From NCBI RefSeq assembly GCF_016805305.1, contig NZ_JAERQN010000003.1, forward strand, positions 124,001 to 188,000: a stretch of DNA of 64,000 nt, written 5' to 3'. Shown here in pieces: positions 25,634 to 34,610 of the stretch (positions are counted from its first letter, which is position 1; the number at the start of each line of letters is the position of its first letter). This stretch comes from Falsiroseomonas ponticola (GTDB lineage: Bacteria > Pseudomonadota > Alphaproteobacteria > Acetobacterales > Acetobacteraceae). The notes beneath the pieces were generated by a model that saw nothing but the letters and a program-made list of their open reading frames with translations, did not search any database and was not told where the DNA came from. The position numbers and the translations under genes were made by a program.

Positions 25634-26728
25634 CTGATCAAGTATCTCGGCTCCAAGCGCGCCCTGCTCGGGCAGGTGTTGCGCGCCGTCGGCGCCGCGG
25701 CCGGGGAGGGCGCGGTGGTCGCGGACCTCTTCTCCGGTTCCGCCCGCGTCGCCCATGCGCTGAAGGCCGCGGGCTGGCGCGTGGTGGCGAATGACCACCT
25801 CGCCTTCGCGCATGCCCTGGCGCTCGGCACCGTGCAGGCGGATGCGGAGCGCTGGTCCGTCCCGGCCCGCAGCATCCTGGCCAAGCTGGCCCACCTGCCG
25901 CCCGCGCCCGGCTGGTTCACGCGCACCTATGCGGAGACCGCGCGCTACCTGCACCCCGCCAATGCCGCCCGGCTGGAGGCGGTGCGCGAAGCGATCGAGC
26001 GCCTGGACCCCGAGCCCGAGCTGCGCGCCGTGCTGCTGGCCGCGCTGCTCCAGGCCGCGGACCGGGTGGACAGCACGGCCGGCCACCAGATGGCCTTCAT
26101 GCGGGAATGGGCGCCCCGCGCGCTCAAGCCGCTCGAGCTCCGCCTGCCGGAGCTGCTGCCCCGCCCGGCCGCCGGCCCCTGCCTGGCGCTGGCGGAGGAT
26201 GCGCTGGACCTGGCCGGCAGCATCGATTGCGACGTCGCCTATCTCGACCCGCCCTACGACCAGCACGCCTATCTCTCCAACTACCATCTGTGGGAGACGC
26301 TGGTGCGCTGGGACCGGCCGGAGGTCTATGGCCGCGCCGCCAAGCGCGTGGAATGCCGCACCCGGCGCAGCGCCTTCAACAACCGCCGCGCGATCGGCCC
26401 GGCCTTCGCCCGCCTGGTCGGCGCGCTGCGCGCCCGCACCCTCGTCGTCTCCTTCGGCGCGGAGGGTTTCCTCCAGCGCGCGGAGCTGGAGCGGATGCTG
26501 GCGGCGCGGGGCTTCCTCCGCGTGCTGGAAATCCCGCATCGCCGCTATGCGGGCACGCGGCTTGGCATCCATAACGGGCGTGGCGAACGCGTCGGCACCC
26601 CCGGCGCGGACACCACCACCGAACGGCTCTATGTCGTCAGCGACCGGCGGCTCGACCTGCCCGCCGACCAGCCCTGGGCCGATGCCGTCCCGCGAGAGGA
26701 TCCCTGCCATGCCCGAGACCCCGACTGA
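25634..26728 (+). CDS. DNA adenine methyltransferase, D12 (Dam-like) class, with uncertain start
   Basis: The product (364 residues from 25634) has the D12-class order. An N-terminal KYLGSKRALL box lies about residues 3-12, the SAM-binding VADLFSGSARVAHAL near residue 30, and the catalytic motif DVAYLDPPYDQHAY near residue 203. It would transfer a methyl group to the N6 of adenine in a short target. No restriction partner is adjacent. The first standard start codon in frame is GTG at 25676, which would delete the KYLGSKR box. The box is preceded only by CTG at 25634, with no ribosome site, right after a hairpin array. The gene may use CTG, have a damaged start, or be silent. Its 3' end overlaps the next gene by 20 bases. 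Confidence 0.75.
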   Translation: MIKYLGSKRALLGQVLRAVGAAAGEGAVVADLFSGSARVAHALKAAGWRVVANDHLAFAHALALGTVQADAERWSVPARSILAKLAHLPPAPGWFTRTYAETARYLHPANAARLEAVREAIERLDPEPELRAVLLAALLQAADRVDSTAGHQMAFMREWAPRALKPLELRLPELLPRPAAGPCLALAEDALDLAGSIDCDVAYLDPPYDQHAYLSNYHLWETLVRWDRPEVYGRAAKRVECRTRRSAFNNRRAIGPAFARLVGALRARTLVVSFGAEGFLQRAELERMLAARGFLRVLEIPHRRYAGTRLGIHNGRGERVGTPGADTTTERLYVVSDRRLDLPADQPWADAVPREDPCHARDPD

Positions 26729-28019
26729 TCGCCGCGCCGAGGGCATCCGCCGCCTGGCCGAGCATATCGGCGGGATGCTGCAGGCCGACCTGGTGCTGCG
26801 GCTCTGGGATGGATCGACGGTGAAGCTGGGGCCGGCGGCGCGGGACGACCTGGCCATCGCCATCCGCGACCCCGCGGTGCTGACGCGGCTGGTCCGCCGC
26901 CCGAAGCTCGGCACGCTGATCGAGGGTTTCGCCACCGGCGCCATCGGGATCGAGGGCGGCACGCTGCTCGACCTCGCCGCGCGGGCGGAAGGCGGGCGGC
27001 GGGGGCTGCTGAAGAAGGTGGACAAGGGCCTGGCCGCCCGCGCCCTGCTGCCCTTCCTGTTCGGCTCTGGCCCCAAGGCGACGGACCATGGCTGGCGCGG
27101 CCCGGGCGATGCCGCGGAATACGGCAAGGGGCGCGACGACAAGGCCCTGATGCATTTCCACTACGACCTCTCCAACGCCTTCTACGCGCTCTTCCTCGAC
27201 CCAGAGATGGTCTATACCTGCGCCTATTGGCCGACGCCCGAGACCACGCTGGCGGAGGCGCAATTCGCCAAGCTCGACCTGGTCTGCCGCAAGCTCCGCC
27301 TCCAGGCCGGGGAACGCCTGCTCGATATCGGCTGCGGCTGGGGCGGCATGGTGATCCATGCGGCCACGCATTGGGGCGTGCACGCCACCGGCGTGACCCT
27401 GGCCGAGGAGCAATACGCCTATGCCGTCGAGAAGGTGAAGCGCCTCGGCCTCCAGGACCGCGTCACCATCCTCCTCAAGGATTTCCGCGAGCTGGACACG
27501 CCCCCCTTCGACAAGGTTTCCTCCATCGGCATGTACGAGGCCGTGGGCCTCGACAATCGGGAGGGCTACTTCAAGGGCGTGAAGGAACGCCTCCGGCCGC
27601 GCGGCGCCTACCTCCACCACGCCATCGCCCGGCCGATGAAGAAGAACGAGAAGGAGTTCCGCAAGAAGCGCCCCGAATTCGAGGCATTGGTAAAGTACAT
27701 CTTCCCGGGCGGGGAGCTGGACCACCTCGGCGGCACGCATGACGCCATGGAGCGCAACGGCTTCGAGATCCATGACGTGGAGGGCCTGCGGGAGCATTAC
27801 GGCCGCACCTGCCGCGCCTGGACGGAAAACCTCCATTCCAACCGCGACGCCGCCATCGCGGAGGTGGGCGCGGCCAAGACCGATCTCTGGCTGCTCTACC
27901 TCGCGGGCTGCGCGCTGGCCTTCGAACGCGGCACGGTCGGCATCTTCCAGACGCTGGCGACGCGCCGCGCCCGCGGCCCCGCCGGCCTGCCCGCCACCCG
28001 CGCCGACCTCTACCGATAG
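26709..28019 (+). CDS. cfa: cyclopropane-fatty-acyl-phospholipid synthase family methyltransferase
   Basis: A 436-residue SAM-dependent enzyme that adds a methylene bridge to unsaturated acyl chains in membrane lipids. A non-catalytic N-terminal domain (about 1-130) precedes the methyltransferase core. Visible sites are FHYDLSNAFYALFLDPEMVYTC, the lipid site, and LLDIGCGWGGM near residue 204 for SAM. MYEAVG and the C-terminal HDVEGLREHYGRTCRAW also match. It starts inside the end of the DNA methyltransferase gene, so the two are co-translated. Membrane hardening is a stationary-phase role in related bacteria. Confidence 0.93.
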   Translation: MPETPTDRRAEGIRRLAEHIGGMLQADLVLRLWDGSTVKLGPAARDDLAIAIRDPAVLTRLVRRPKLGTLIEGFATGAIGIEGGTLLDLAARAEGGRRGLLKKVDKGLAARALLPFLFGSGPKATDHGWRGPGDAAEYGKGRDDKALMHFHYDLSNAFYALFLDPEMVYTCAYWPTPETTLAEAQFAKLDLVCRKLRLQAGERLLDIGCGWGGMVIHAATHWGVHATGVTLAEEQYAYAVEKVKRLGLQDRVTILLKDFRELDTPPFDKVSSIGMYEAVGLDNREGYFKGVKERLRPRGAYLHHAIARPMKKNEKEFRKKRPEFEALVKYIFPGGELDHLGGTHDAMERNGFEIHDVEGLREHYGRTCRAWTENLHSNRDAAIAEVGAAKTDLWLLYLAGCALAFERGTVGIFQTLATRRARGPAGLPATRADLYR

Positions 28020-28046
28020 GGGCCCCGGGCCCCCATCTACCCTGCC

Positions 28047-28328
28047 ATGATGGAGTTCCGGCCTTCCCTCTCCCGCAAGATCGCGGGCTGGTCCCTGCTG
28101 TTCCTCGGCGCCATCGGCTTCGTGCTGCCGGTGCTGCAAGGGGCGCTCTTCACCGCGCTCGGGCTGTTCGTGCTGCGGCACCAGTATCTCTGGGCGCATC
28201 GCGGCCTCGGCTGGGCCGGCGAACGCTGGCCGAACGCGGTCGCGAAGGTGGAGGAGATGGAAGCCCGCCTCATCGCCTGGGGCGGCCGCAAGCGCGAGGG
28301 CCTGAGGCGCCTGCTTCGCCGCGGCTGA
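28047..28328 (+). CDS. small membrane protein, PGPGW-like
   Basis: The 93-residue product begins with a short amphipathic segment. A helical hairpin follows (AGWSLLFLGAIGFVLPVLQGALFTALGLFVL), then a basic amphipathic tail ending RREGLRRLLRRG-like residues. The G-rich hairpin with a central proline resembles the PGPGW family of predicted transmembrane proteins. It follows the cyclopropane synthase by 27 bases on the same strand and may be part of the same lipid-related transcript. Function unknown. Confidence 0.6.
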   Translation: MMEFRPSLSRKIAGWSLLFLGAIGFVLPVLQGALFTALGLFVLRHQYLWAHRGLGWAGERWPNAVAKVEEMEARLIAWGGRKREGLRRLLRRG

Positions 28329-28400
28329 ACCTCCCCCGCGAAACCCGCGGCGCCTTCTCTCGTTCCTAGGGCACGACGCCACCGAACCGGAGACAACGCC

Positions 28401-28937
28401 ATGAACCGTCGCCGCCTCATCCTCGCCAGCGCCCTCGCGCTGCCCGCCATGCCCGCCTTCGCGCAATCCTCCTCGGGCCTGCTCAACCTCTTCGCGGGCA
28501 CCGGCGCCGGCGCCAACGCCTTCGTGGAACGCGTGACCATCGCCAGCAACTTCGAGATCGATTCCAGCAAGACCCTGCTGGAAAAGAGCACCCATCCGCA
28601 GATCCGCGACTACGCCAACCGCATGATCGCCGACCACACCGCGATCCTCGCCGAACTCCGCGCCCTGCCGGACGCCGCCACGCGGCTGCCCGCCGGCCTC
28701 GACGAACGGGCGCAGGAGAAGCTGATCCGCCTGCGGAGCTTCGAGGGCGATGAGCTGAACCGCTGGTACGTCCAGATGCAGGTGGACGGCCACAAGGAGA
28801 CGGTCGAGATCTTCGAGGCCTATGCCGCGAATGGCGACGTGCCGCGCCTGAAGGAATTCGCGCAGCGCCACCTGCCCTCCATGCGCGCGCATCTCGCGGC
28901 GGCCGAGGCGCTGCAGGCCCCGCGCCCGCCGCAATAA
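28401..28937 (+). CDS. DUF4142 (ferritin-like) exported protein
   Basis: A 178-residue exported protein with leader MNRRRLILASALALPAMPAFA and a four-helix DUF4142 domain. NAFVERVTIASNFEIDSSK, THPQIRDYANRMIADHTAI and the late DVPRLKEFAQRHLPSMRAHL are characteristic. The family is periplasmic and thought to be ferritin-like or stress-related; the exact activity is not established. It lies 72 bases after the small membrane gene and 50 bases before an MFS transporter. Confidence 0.85.
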   Translation: MNRRRLILASALALPAMPAFAQSSSGLLNLFAGTGAGANAFVERVTIASNFEIDSSKTLLEKSTHPQIRDYANRMIADHTAILAELRALPDAATRLPAGLDERAQEKLIRLRSFEGDELNRWYVQMQVDGHKETVEIFEAYAANGDVPRLKEFAQRHLPSMRAHLAAAEALQAPRPPQ

Positions 28938-28987
28938 TCCGTCCCCACCGGCTTGGCCGGGGCGGCGGCGCGTAGCACCCTTCGCGG

Positions 28988-30142
28988 ATGCTGCGCGTCG
29001 CCATCGGCCTCGGTATCGCCCAGACCATCGCCTGGGCCTGCACCTACTACCTGCCCGCCGTCATCGCGGTGGCGGCGGCGGAGGCGCATGGCGTCTCCCG
29101 CACCCTCGTCGTCGGCGCCTTCTCCGCCGCGCTGCTCGTGGCCGGGCTCTGCTCCCCCCGCGTCGGCCGCGCGATCGAGGCCGGGGGAGGGCGCAGCATC
29201 CTCGCCGTCTCCGCCCTCGTCATCGCGCTCGGCCTCGCGCTGCTGGGGCTGCTGCCGGGCCTCTGGGGCTGGACGGTCGGCTGGTTGGTGCTCGGCTTCG
29301 GCATGGCGATGGGACTCTACGAGGCCGCCTTCGCGACGATGGGAAGGCTGTTCGGCCAGCAGGCCAGGCGCGGCATCACCACCATCACCCTCTTCGCCGG
29401 CTTCGCCAGCACCGTGGGCTTTCCCATCGGCGCCGCGCTGATGCCGATGCTGGGCTGGCGCGGGCTCTGCCTGCTCTACGCCGCGGTGCATGTGCTGGTG
29501 GTGCTGCCGATCTACTGGTTCACCGTGCCGCCCGGCGTGCCCACCGCCACCGCCACCGCCAAGCCGCGGCCCGATGCGGCGGCGCTCGCCTGGGCCCGGC
29601 GCGCCTTCCTGCTGCTGGCCGCCTTCTTCATCCTGCGCTCCACCATCTCCGCCGTCTTCGGCGTGCATTTGATCGCGCTGCTGGAGGCGCTGGGCCTCGG
29701 CGTCGCGGCCGCCGTCGGCATCGCCGCGGCCGTCGGCGCGGCGCAGGTGGGCGGGCGGCTGATGGAATTCACGCTCGGCGCCGGCACCCATCCGCTGAAG
29801 GTCGCGAAGCTCGGCGCCACGCTGCTGCCGGCCGGCGTCTTCGCGCTGCTGCTGGCGGGCCCCGTCGCGGCGCTGCCCTTCGCGCTGGCCTATGGCGTCT
29901 CCAACGGCATCCTCACCATCAGCCGCGGCACCGTGCCCCTCGCGCTGTTCGGGGCAGAGGGCTACGCGGTGCTGATGGGCCGCATGGCCATGCCCGTGCT
30001 GGTGGCGCAGGCGCTGGCGCCCACGCTCGCGACGCCGCTGGTGGAAGGCCTGCCCGCCATGGCCGTCTTCGCCATGGCGGGGGCCATGGCGGTGGTGGCG
30101 CTGGGATGCCTGATGCTGGTGGTGCCGCGCCCTTCATCCTGA
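28988..30142 (+). CDS. major facilitator superfamily transporter
   Basis: A 384-residue inner-membrane protein with about twelve hydrophobic helices and almost no polar loops. It starts MLRVAIGLGIAQTIAWAC. A basic segment between helices two and three (SPRVGRAIEAGGGR) matches the MFS inter-helix motif position. The proline-rich loop near residue 185 separates two six-helix halves. The early AWACTYYLPAVI resembles uptake-type MFS carriers of the nitrate or oxalate classes. Substrate cannot be assigned. It ends three bases before the convergent phage-type gene. Confidence 0.85.
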   Translation: MLRVAIGLGIAQTIAWACTYYLPAVIAVAAAEAHGVSRTLVVGAFSAALLVAGLCSPRVGRAIEAGGGRSILAVSALVIALGLALLGLLPGLWGWTVGWLVLGFGMAMGLYEAAFATMGRLFGQQARRGITTITLFAGFASTVGFPIGAALMPMLGWRGLCLLYAAVHVLVVLPIYWFTVPPGVPTATATAKPRPDAAALAWARRAFLLLAAFFILRSTISAVFGVHLIALLEALGLGVAAAVGIAAAVGAAQVGGRLMEFTLGAGTHPLKVAKLGATLLPAGVFALLLAGPVAALPFALAYGVSNGILTISRGTVPLALFGAEGYAVLMGRMAMPVLVAQALAPTLATPLVEGLPAMAVFAMAGAMAVVALGCLMLVVPRPSS

Positions 30143-30145
30143 CGG

Positions 30146-30598
30146 CTATTCGCTGGTCTTCGCCGCCGTCACCGCCGTCTGCAACTCCGCCTCCGTGAAG
30201 GGGCAGGTGCCGTAGCCGATCTCCATGGCGATGATCGCCTGCATCAGCGCGATGCTGGTCTTGTCGTCGAAGGTCAGCTTGTCCGTCGCGCCCTTGCCGA
30301 TCTTCTTGCCGACATAGGCGATGTAGCCCTTGGTGTCGTTCTCGGAGGAGGGCGCGTATTCCGTCAGGATCTGCGTGATGGTGGTGAAGCGCTTGCCCTT
30401 CATCTTCACATCCATCGCCAGCGCCCGCAGCCCCTTGGCCATGGTGATGAAGGTCACCGGCCCGGTCGGCTGCTGGATATTGGCCTTCCCGGAATAGGCG
30501 ATGCCCTGGACCATCAGGTTGCCGGGGTTGTTGCGCTTGTAGCCGACCGTCTCCTTGTACCGCTCATCCGGCTTGGCGGCGGCGATGTCCTGGGCCAT
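30146..30598 (-). CDS. phage structural protein P5-like domain protein
   Basis: A 150-residue protein with an RNNPGNL motif near residue 21, a central GLRALAMDVKMKGK, then ITQILTEYAPSSENDTKGYI and a late helical ALMQAIIAMEIGYG. This order (RNNNPGN, then an ALxxL helix, then WAPxSENDT) is typical of the phage virion protein P5 family, which carries a lysozyme-like or peptidoglycan-linked fold. No other phage genes are near. It is richer in lysine than its neighbours, hinting at foreign origin. I took the ATG at 30598; an upstream in-frame ATG adds twelve arginine-rich residues. Its role in a bacterium is unknown. Confidence 0.62.
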   Translation of the reverse strand: MAQDIAAAKPDERYKETVGYKRNNPGNLMVQGIAYSGKANIQQPTGPVTFITMAKGLRALAMDVKMKGKRFTTITQILTEYAPSSENDTKGYIAYVGKKIGKGATDKLTFDDKTSIALMQAIIAMEIGYGTCPFTEAELQTAVTAAKTSE

Positions 30599-30824
30599 GG
30601 CGCTTCCCCTCCCTGCCGCCATCCGGCGGTTCATTCGATGGCGGAACGCTACGCCCGCGCCGCATCCGGCGCCATGCCCAAGCGCTGCGCAGCGGCGGCC
30701 GGAACTGCGTCGCCAGGGGGCGTATGCGAAACCGCGGGCACCATGCCGGCCCCGGTTTGCGGCATCATTGCACTGGCTTCACCTTTGCTCCTTCCACCCC
30801 ATGCCGCGTCGTGGGGAGCACGGG

Positions 30825-31385
30825 ATGGATGGCTTGGGCGCGACCATGGCAGGGGCTGCGCAAGCAGCCTGGCCGCTACGCATCGCGCAGGGTGCGCTCC
30901 GGCTGCTGCGCCGCCTGGTGGACCTCACGCTGATCCTGCTGCTCGGCATCATGATCCTGGCCGTGCTGGCCCAGGTCGCCGGCCGCTACGTCTTCAACTT
31001 CTCGATCGGGGAGGCGACGGAACTCGCCACCTTCGCGCAGATCTGGATGGTGCTGCTCGGCGCCGGCTACGCCATGCGCGAACGCCTGCATGTCTCGATC
31101 GAGACGCTGGTGGAGATGCTGCCGCCCCTCCTCGCGCGCCTCCTCATGCTGCCGGTCGCGGCGCTCTGCCTCTGGTTCCTCTGGGTCGTCTTCGATGGCG
31201 GGCTGCAGCTGCTGGAAATCGGCGCCATCCAGACCAGCGCCGCCCTGCAGATCAGCATGGAGATCCCCTATGTCGCGCTGCCCGTCAGCGCCGCCTACCT
31301 GGCGCTGGAAGCGGCGCTGGCCTTCGGCGGCATCCTGCTGGGGCTGAAGCCCATCACCACCGGCGGCGGCGTGCGGGTGGATTGA
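30825..31385 (+). CDS. dctQ: TRAP transporter small permease (DctQ)
   Basis: The 186-residue small permease has four hydrophobic helices. The first is LTLILLLGIMILAVLAQVAGRYVFN, ending in the family's conserved RYxF. GEATELATFAQIWMVLLGAGYAMRERLHV and a final helix LPVSAAYLALEAALAFGG also match. It follows a 226-base gap that holds no gene, and the GGGAGCAC upstream of the ATG at 30825 is a fair ribosome site. The stop is one base before dctM. TRAP systems use a sodium or proton gradient to import carboxylates. Confidence 0.9.
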   Translation: MDGLGATMAGAAQAAWPLRIAQGALRLLRRLVDLTLILLLGIMILAVLAQVAGRYVFNFSIGEATELATFAQIWMVLLGAGYAMRERLHVSIETLVEMLPPLLARLLMLPVAALCLWFLWVVFDGGLQLLEIGAIQTSAALQISMEIPYVALPVSAAYLALEAALAFGGILLGLKPITTGGGVRVD

Positions 31386-31386
31386 G

Positions 31387-32664
31387 ATGATCCTCACCTT
31401 CGGCTCCTTCCTCGCCCTCCTCGCCGCCGGCGCGCCGATGGTCTTCGTGCTCGGCGTGGCGGGCGCGCTGACGCTCGCCATCACGGGGCAGACGCCGCTC
31501 GTCGTCGTGGCGCAGCGCCTCTACAACGGGCTCGACAGCTTCCCCCTGCTGGCCATCCCCTTCTTCGTGCTGGCCGGCCTGATCATGGAACAGGGCGGCA
31601 TCGCCCGCGCCATGGTGGGGCTCGCCACCGCGCTGGTGGGCTGGGTGCGCGGCAGCCTCTTCATGGTCGCGACCGTCACCGCCACGGGGCTCTCCGCCAT
31701 CTCCGGCTCCGGCAGCGCGGACACTGCCGCCATCTCCTCCATCCTGCTGCCGGAGATGCGCAAGCGCGGCTACGACATCGACTACGCCGCGGCGGTCGTC
31801 GCCTCCGCGGGCTCGCTCGGCCCCATCATCCCGCCTTCCATCATCATGGTGGTGCTGGCGATGATCAGCGATCTCTCGGTCGGCGCCATGTTCCTCGGCG
31901 GCATCATCCCCGGGCTGATCGGCGCGGCGGGGATGATGGTGGGCCACTGGCTCTACGCCCGCCGCGAACCCGAACGCTACGCGGATGCCGAGCCCTTCAG
32001 CGCGCCGCGGCTCTGGACCGCCTTCGTCGCCGCGCTGCCCGCGCTTTCCATGCCGATCATCGTCGCGGGCGGCATCATCCTCGGCATCGTCACGCCGACG
32101 GAAGCGGCGGTGCTGGCCGTGGCGGTCGGCATCCTCGTCGGCCTCTTCGCCTACAAGGAACTGAAGCTCTCGCAGCTTCCCGCCATGATGCTGCGCGCGG
32201 CCGGCATCTCCTCCGCCGTCATGATCATCATCGGCACCGCCTCCATCTTCTCCTGGCTCGTCGCCGTGCAGGACGTGCCGCGCCTGATCAGCCTGTGGTT
32301 CGAGGCGCATATCGGCTCCGCCTGGACCTTCCTGCTGGCGGTCAACGTGCTGCTGCTGATCGTCGGCATGTTCATGGAAAGCATCTCCGCCCTTCTGATC
32401 CTGATGCCGGTGCTGATGCCCGTCGCCATCGCGATGGGGATCGATCCGCTGCATTTCGGCGTGGTGGTGGCGATCAACCTCTCCATCGGCCTGATCACGC
32501 CGCCCTACGGCATCTGCCTCTTCGTCGCCTCCACCGTCGCCAAGCGGTCGGTGATGCAGATCTCCCGCGTCATCTGGATCCCGCTGATCCCGCTCATCCT
32601 CATGCTGCTGCTCAGCACCTACGTCCCCGCCGTGGTGCTGTGGCTGCCCCGAACCCTGCTGTAG
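31387..32664 (+). CDS. dctM: TRAP transporter large permease (DctM)
   Basis: A 425-residue protein of the DctM family with twelve or so helices. Typical signatures are FPLLAIPFFVLAGLIMEQGG, SAISGSGSADTAAISSILLPEMRKRGYD, GSLGPIIPPSIIMV and ILMPVLMPVAIAMGIDPLHFG. It forms the transport channel with DctQ and normally receives substrate from a DctP binding protein. Here the dctP gene 20 bases downstream carries a stop codon, so the transporter may lack its own binding protein. Confidence 0.95.
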   Translation: MILTFGSFLALLAAGAPMVFVLGVAGALTLAITGQTPLVVVAQRLYNGLDSFPLLAIPFFVLAGLIMEQGGIARAMVGLATALVGWVRGSLFMVATVTATGLSAISGSGSADTAAISSILLPEMRKRGYDIDYAAAVVASAGSLGPIIPPSIIMVVLAMISDLSVGAMFLGGIIPGLIGAAGMMVGHWLYARREPERYADAEPFSAPRLWTAFVAALPALSMPIIVAGGIILGIVTPTEAAVLAVAVGILVGLFAYKELKLSQLPAMMLRAAGISSAVMIIIGTASIFSWLVAVQDVPRLISLWFEAHIGSAWTFLLAVNVLLLIVGMFMESISALLILMPVLMPVAIAMGIDPLHFGVVVAINLSIGLITPPYGICLFVASTVAKRSVMQISRVIWIPLIPLILMLLLSTYVPAVVLWLPRTLL

Positions 32665-32684
32665 TCGAGAAGGAATCGAAGCCC

Positions 32685-33680
32685 ATGGCCTTCACGCTCC
32701 GCCGCCGCGCGCTGCTGCCGCTCGCGGCCCTCGCACTGCCCGCGCTCCCGCGCAGCCCGCTCGGCCAGGCGCCCCTCATCCTCCGCGCCGCCCACACCAA
32801 TGCGGTGGGCGAGGTGCAGGATGAGGGACTGAAGGTGATGGACCGCCGGCTGCGGGAGATCACCGGCGGCCGCGCCGGGCTGCAGATCTTCGCCAATGGC
32901 CAGCTCGGCAACGAATTGCCGATGATCGAGGGCGTGGCGCTCGGCACCATCGACCTCGCCGTCCCCTCCCACGCCGCGCTGGCGAATTTCGTGCGGGAAT
33001 TCCAGCTCTTCGACATGCCCTTCCTCGTGTAGGACTACGCGCATCTCGCCCGCGTCGCGACCGGCCCCGTCATGCCCGAACTGGCGGAGGCCTCGGCACG
33101 CCGCAACTTCCGCCTGCTCGGCCTCTACTCTTCCGGCATCCGCCACCTGATGACGCGCGATCCCGTCCCGACATTCGAGGCGCTGCGCGGCCGCAAGGTG
33201 CGCGTGCAGCAGAACCCCGCCCATGTCGCCGCCTGGCAGGCCTTCGGCGCCAATGCCACGCCGCTGGCCTATGGCGAGCTCTACGGCGCGCTGCAGGTCG
33301 GCGTCGTCGATGGCGCGGAAGCGGCCTACACCAACTATGTCGGCCAGAAATTCTACGAGGTCGCGAAGAACTGGGCGCCGATCGGATGGCTGGCGCTGAC
33401 CGCGCCCGTCATCATGAGCGAGCGGAAATTCGCGACGCTGCCCGCCGACATCAAGGCGGCGATCCAGCAGGCCGCGGAGGACTCCGCCGTCTGGGAACGC
33501 AACCTGGTCGTGGAGGGCGAGGCCGCGCTGCATCAGCAGGTGGTCGGCCACGGCGTCACCATCACCCAGCCCGACCGCGCGCCCTTCGTCGCCGCGGCCC
33601 GCCCCCTCTATGACCGCTTCCTCACCAGCGAGGCCGACAAGCGCCGGCTCCGCCTGGTGATGGACACGGCGGGGGCCTGA
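32685..33680 (+). pseudogene. dctP: TRAP transporter substrate-binding protein (DctP) interrupted by an in-frame amber codon
   Basis: The reading frame starts MAFTLRRRALLPLAALALPA (signal peptide) and encodes a DctP fold with LILRAAHTNAVGEVQDEGL and LQIFANGQLGNELPMIEGVALGT. Codon 116 (33030-33032) is TAG. The same frame then continues without shift for 215 more codons, DYAHLARVATGPVMPELAEA through AYTNYVGQKFYEVAKN to the TGA at 33680. The stop falls in the conserved FLFRDYAH-type segment. One base change would restore a full-length 331-residue protein. It is therefore a recent nonsense mutation, a sequencing error, or a read-through site. The flanking dctQM and dioxygenase genes are intact. 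Confidence 0.88.
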
Positions 33681-33684
33681 CGCC

Positions 33685-34584
33685 ATGGCCTCCACCCTCG
33701 CCGCCTGGCGTGCCGCCGCCGCCCGCCGCGGCCTCGGCATCCGCGACCTCGGCCCCGCCATCGGGGTCGAGATCACCGGCGTCGATCTCACGCAGCCCGA
33801 AGACCCGGAGATCACCGCCATCCTCCGCGGCGCCTGCGTGGAGCGCACGCTGCTGCTGCTGCGCAACCAGCAGGCGCTGACGCCCGCGGGCTATGTCGGC
33901 TTCGCCCGCCGCTTCGGGGATGAGCTGGACCTGCACAGCCGCCGCGACCTCTGCCACCGCGACCACCACGAGATCTTCGTCGTCGGCAATGTGGTGGAGA
34001 ATGGCCGCGCCGCCGGCGCCGCCAAGGTCGGGCTCAACTGGCACACGGACCATTACCACCTGGCCCATCCCGCCCTCTTCACCTTCCTCCATGCCATCGA
34101 GGTTCCGCCCGAGGCCGGCGAGACCCGCTACGCCAACGGCATCGCGGCGTGGGAGGCGCTGCCCGAGGCGATGCGCGCCCGCATCGCCGGCCTTCGCGTC
34201 CTGCACAGCCGCGCGCGCCTCTACCGGGACCTCTTCCCCGACGCGACGGAGGAACAGGCCGAGGCCGAGGCCGCGCGCTTCCCCGACGTCTCCCATCCGC
34301 TCGTCCGCACCCACCCGGAATCCGGCCGCCGCGGCCTCTATCTCGGCGGCGAATGGGGCTCGATCATCGAGGGGCTGCCGGAGGACGAGGCCAGGGACCT
34401 CTTCGCCGAACTCCTGGCCCATATGACGAAGCCCGATTTCGTGCATGAGCACCATTGGCAGCCCGGCGACGTGCTGATGAGCGACAATCGCTGCAGCCTG
34501 CACCGCGCCACCGAATGGGATGAGGGCCGCCACAAGCGCCGCCTGCACCGCCTGATCCTGCTGGACGACACGCGCCCGGCATGA
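33685..34584 (+). CDS. TauD/TfdA family Fe(II)/2-oxoglutarate-dependent dioxygenase
   Basis: This 299-residue enzyme couples 2-oxoglutarate decarboxylation to hydroxylation of a small acidic substrate. The iron site is the HxD in NWHTDHYH (about residues 118-125) with a distal His in CSLHRATEW near residue 273, followed by the Arg of RRLHRLILL for 2-oxoglutarate. The N-terminal IGVEITGVDLTQ is standard. It starts four bases after dctP and probably acts on the compound imported by the TRAP system; the compound is not known. Taurine, 2,4-D-like or other carboxylates are all possible. Confidence 0.9.
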   Translation: MASTLAAWRAAAARRGLGIRDLGPAIGVEITGVDLTQPEDPEITAILRGACVERTLLLLRNQQALTPAGYVGFARRFGDELDLHSRRDLCHRDHHEIFVVGNVVENGRAAGAAKVGLNWHTDHYHLAHPALFTFLHAIEVPPEAGETRYANGIAAWEALPEAMRARIAGLRVLHSRARLYRDLFPDATEEQAEAEAARFPDVSHPLVRTHPESGRRGLYLGGEWGSIIEGLPEDEARDLFAELLAHMTKPDFVHEHHWQPGDVLMSDNRCSLHRATEWDEGRHKRRLHRLILLDDTRPA

Positions 34585-34610
34585 GAGGCAGGCGGCGGAA
34601 AGCTGCTACA

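Noticed and set aside
25791..26708. N-terminal extension of the cyclopropane synthase frame through the DNA methyltransferase gene
   Set aside because: The extension is low-complexity Arg/Ser/Pro sequence; the ATG at 26709 gives the family N-terminus.
30678..30700. Self-complementary CGCTGCGCAGCG in the gap before dctQ
   Set aside because: Short alternating G/C palindrome expected by chance at this base composition; no spacing that fits a promoter.
33030..33032. Recoding of the dctP TAG as an unusual amino acid
   Set aside because: Nothing suggests pyrrolysine or other recoding genes in the window; a nonsense mutation or base error is simpler.
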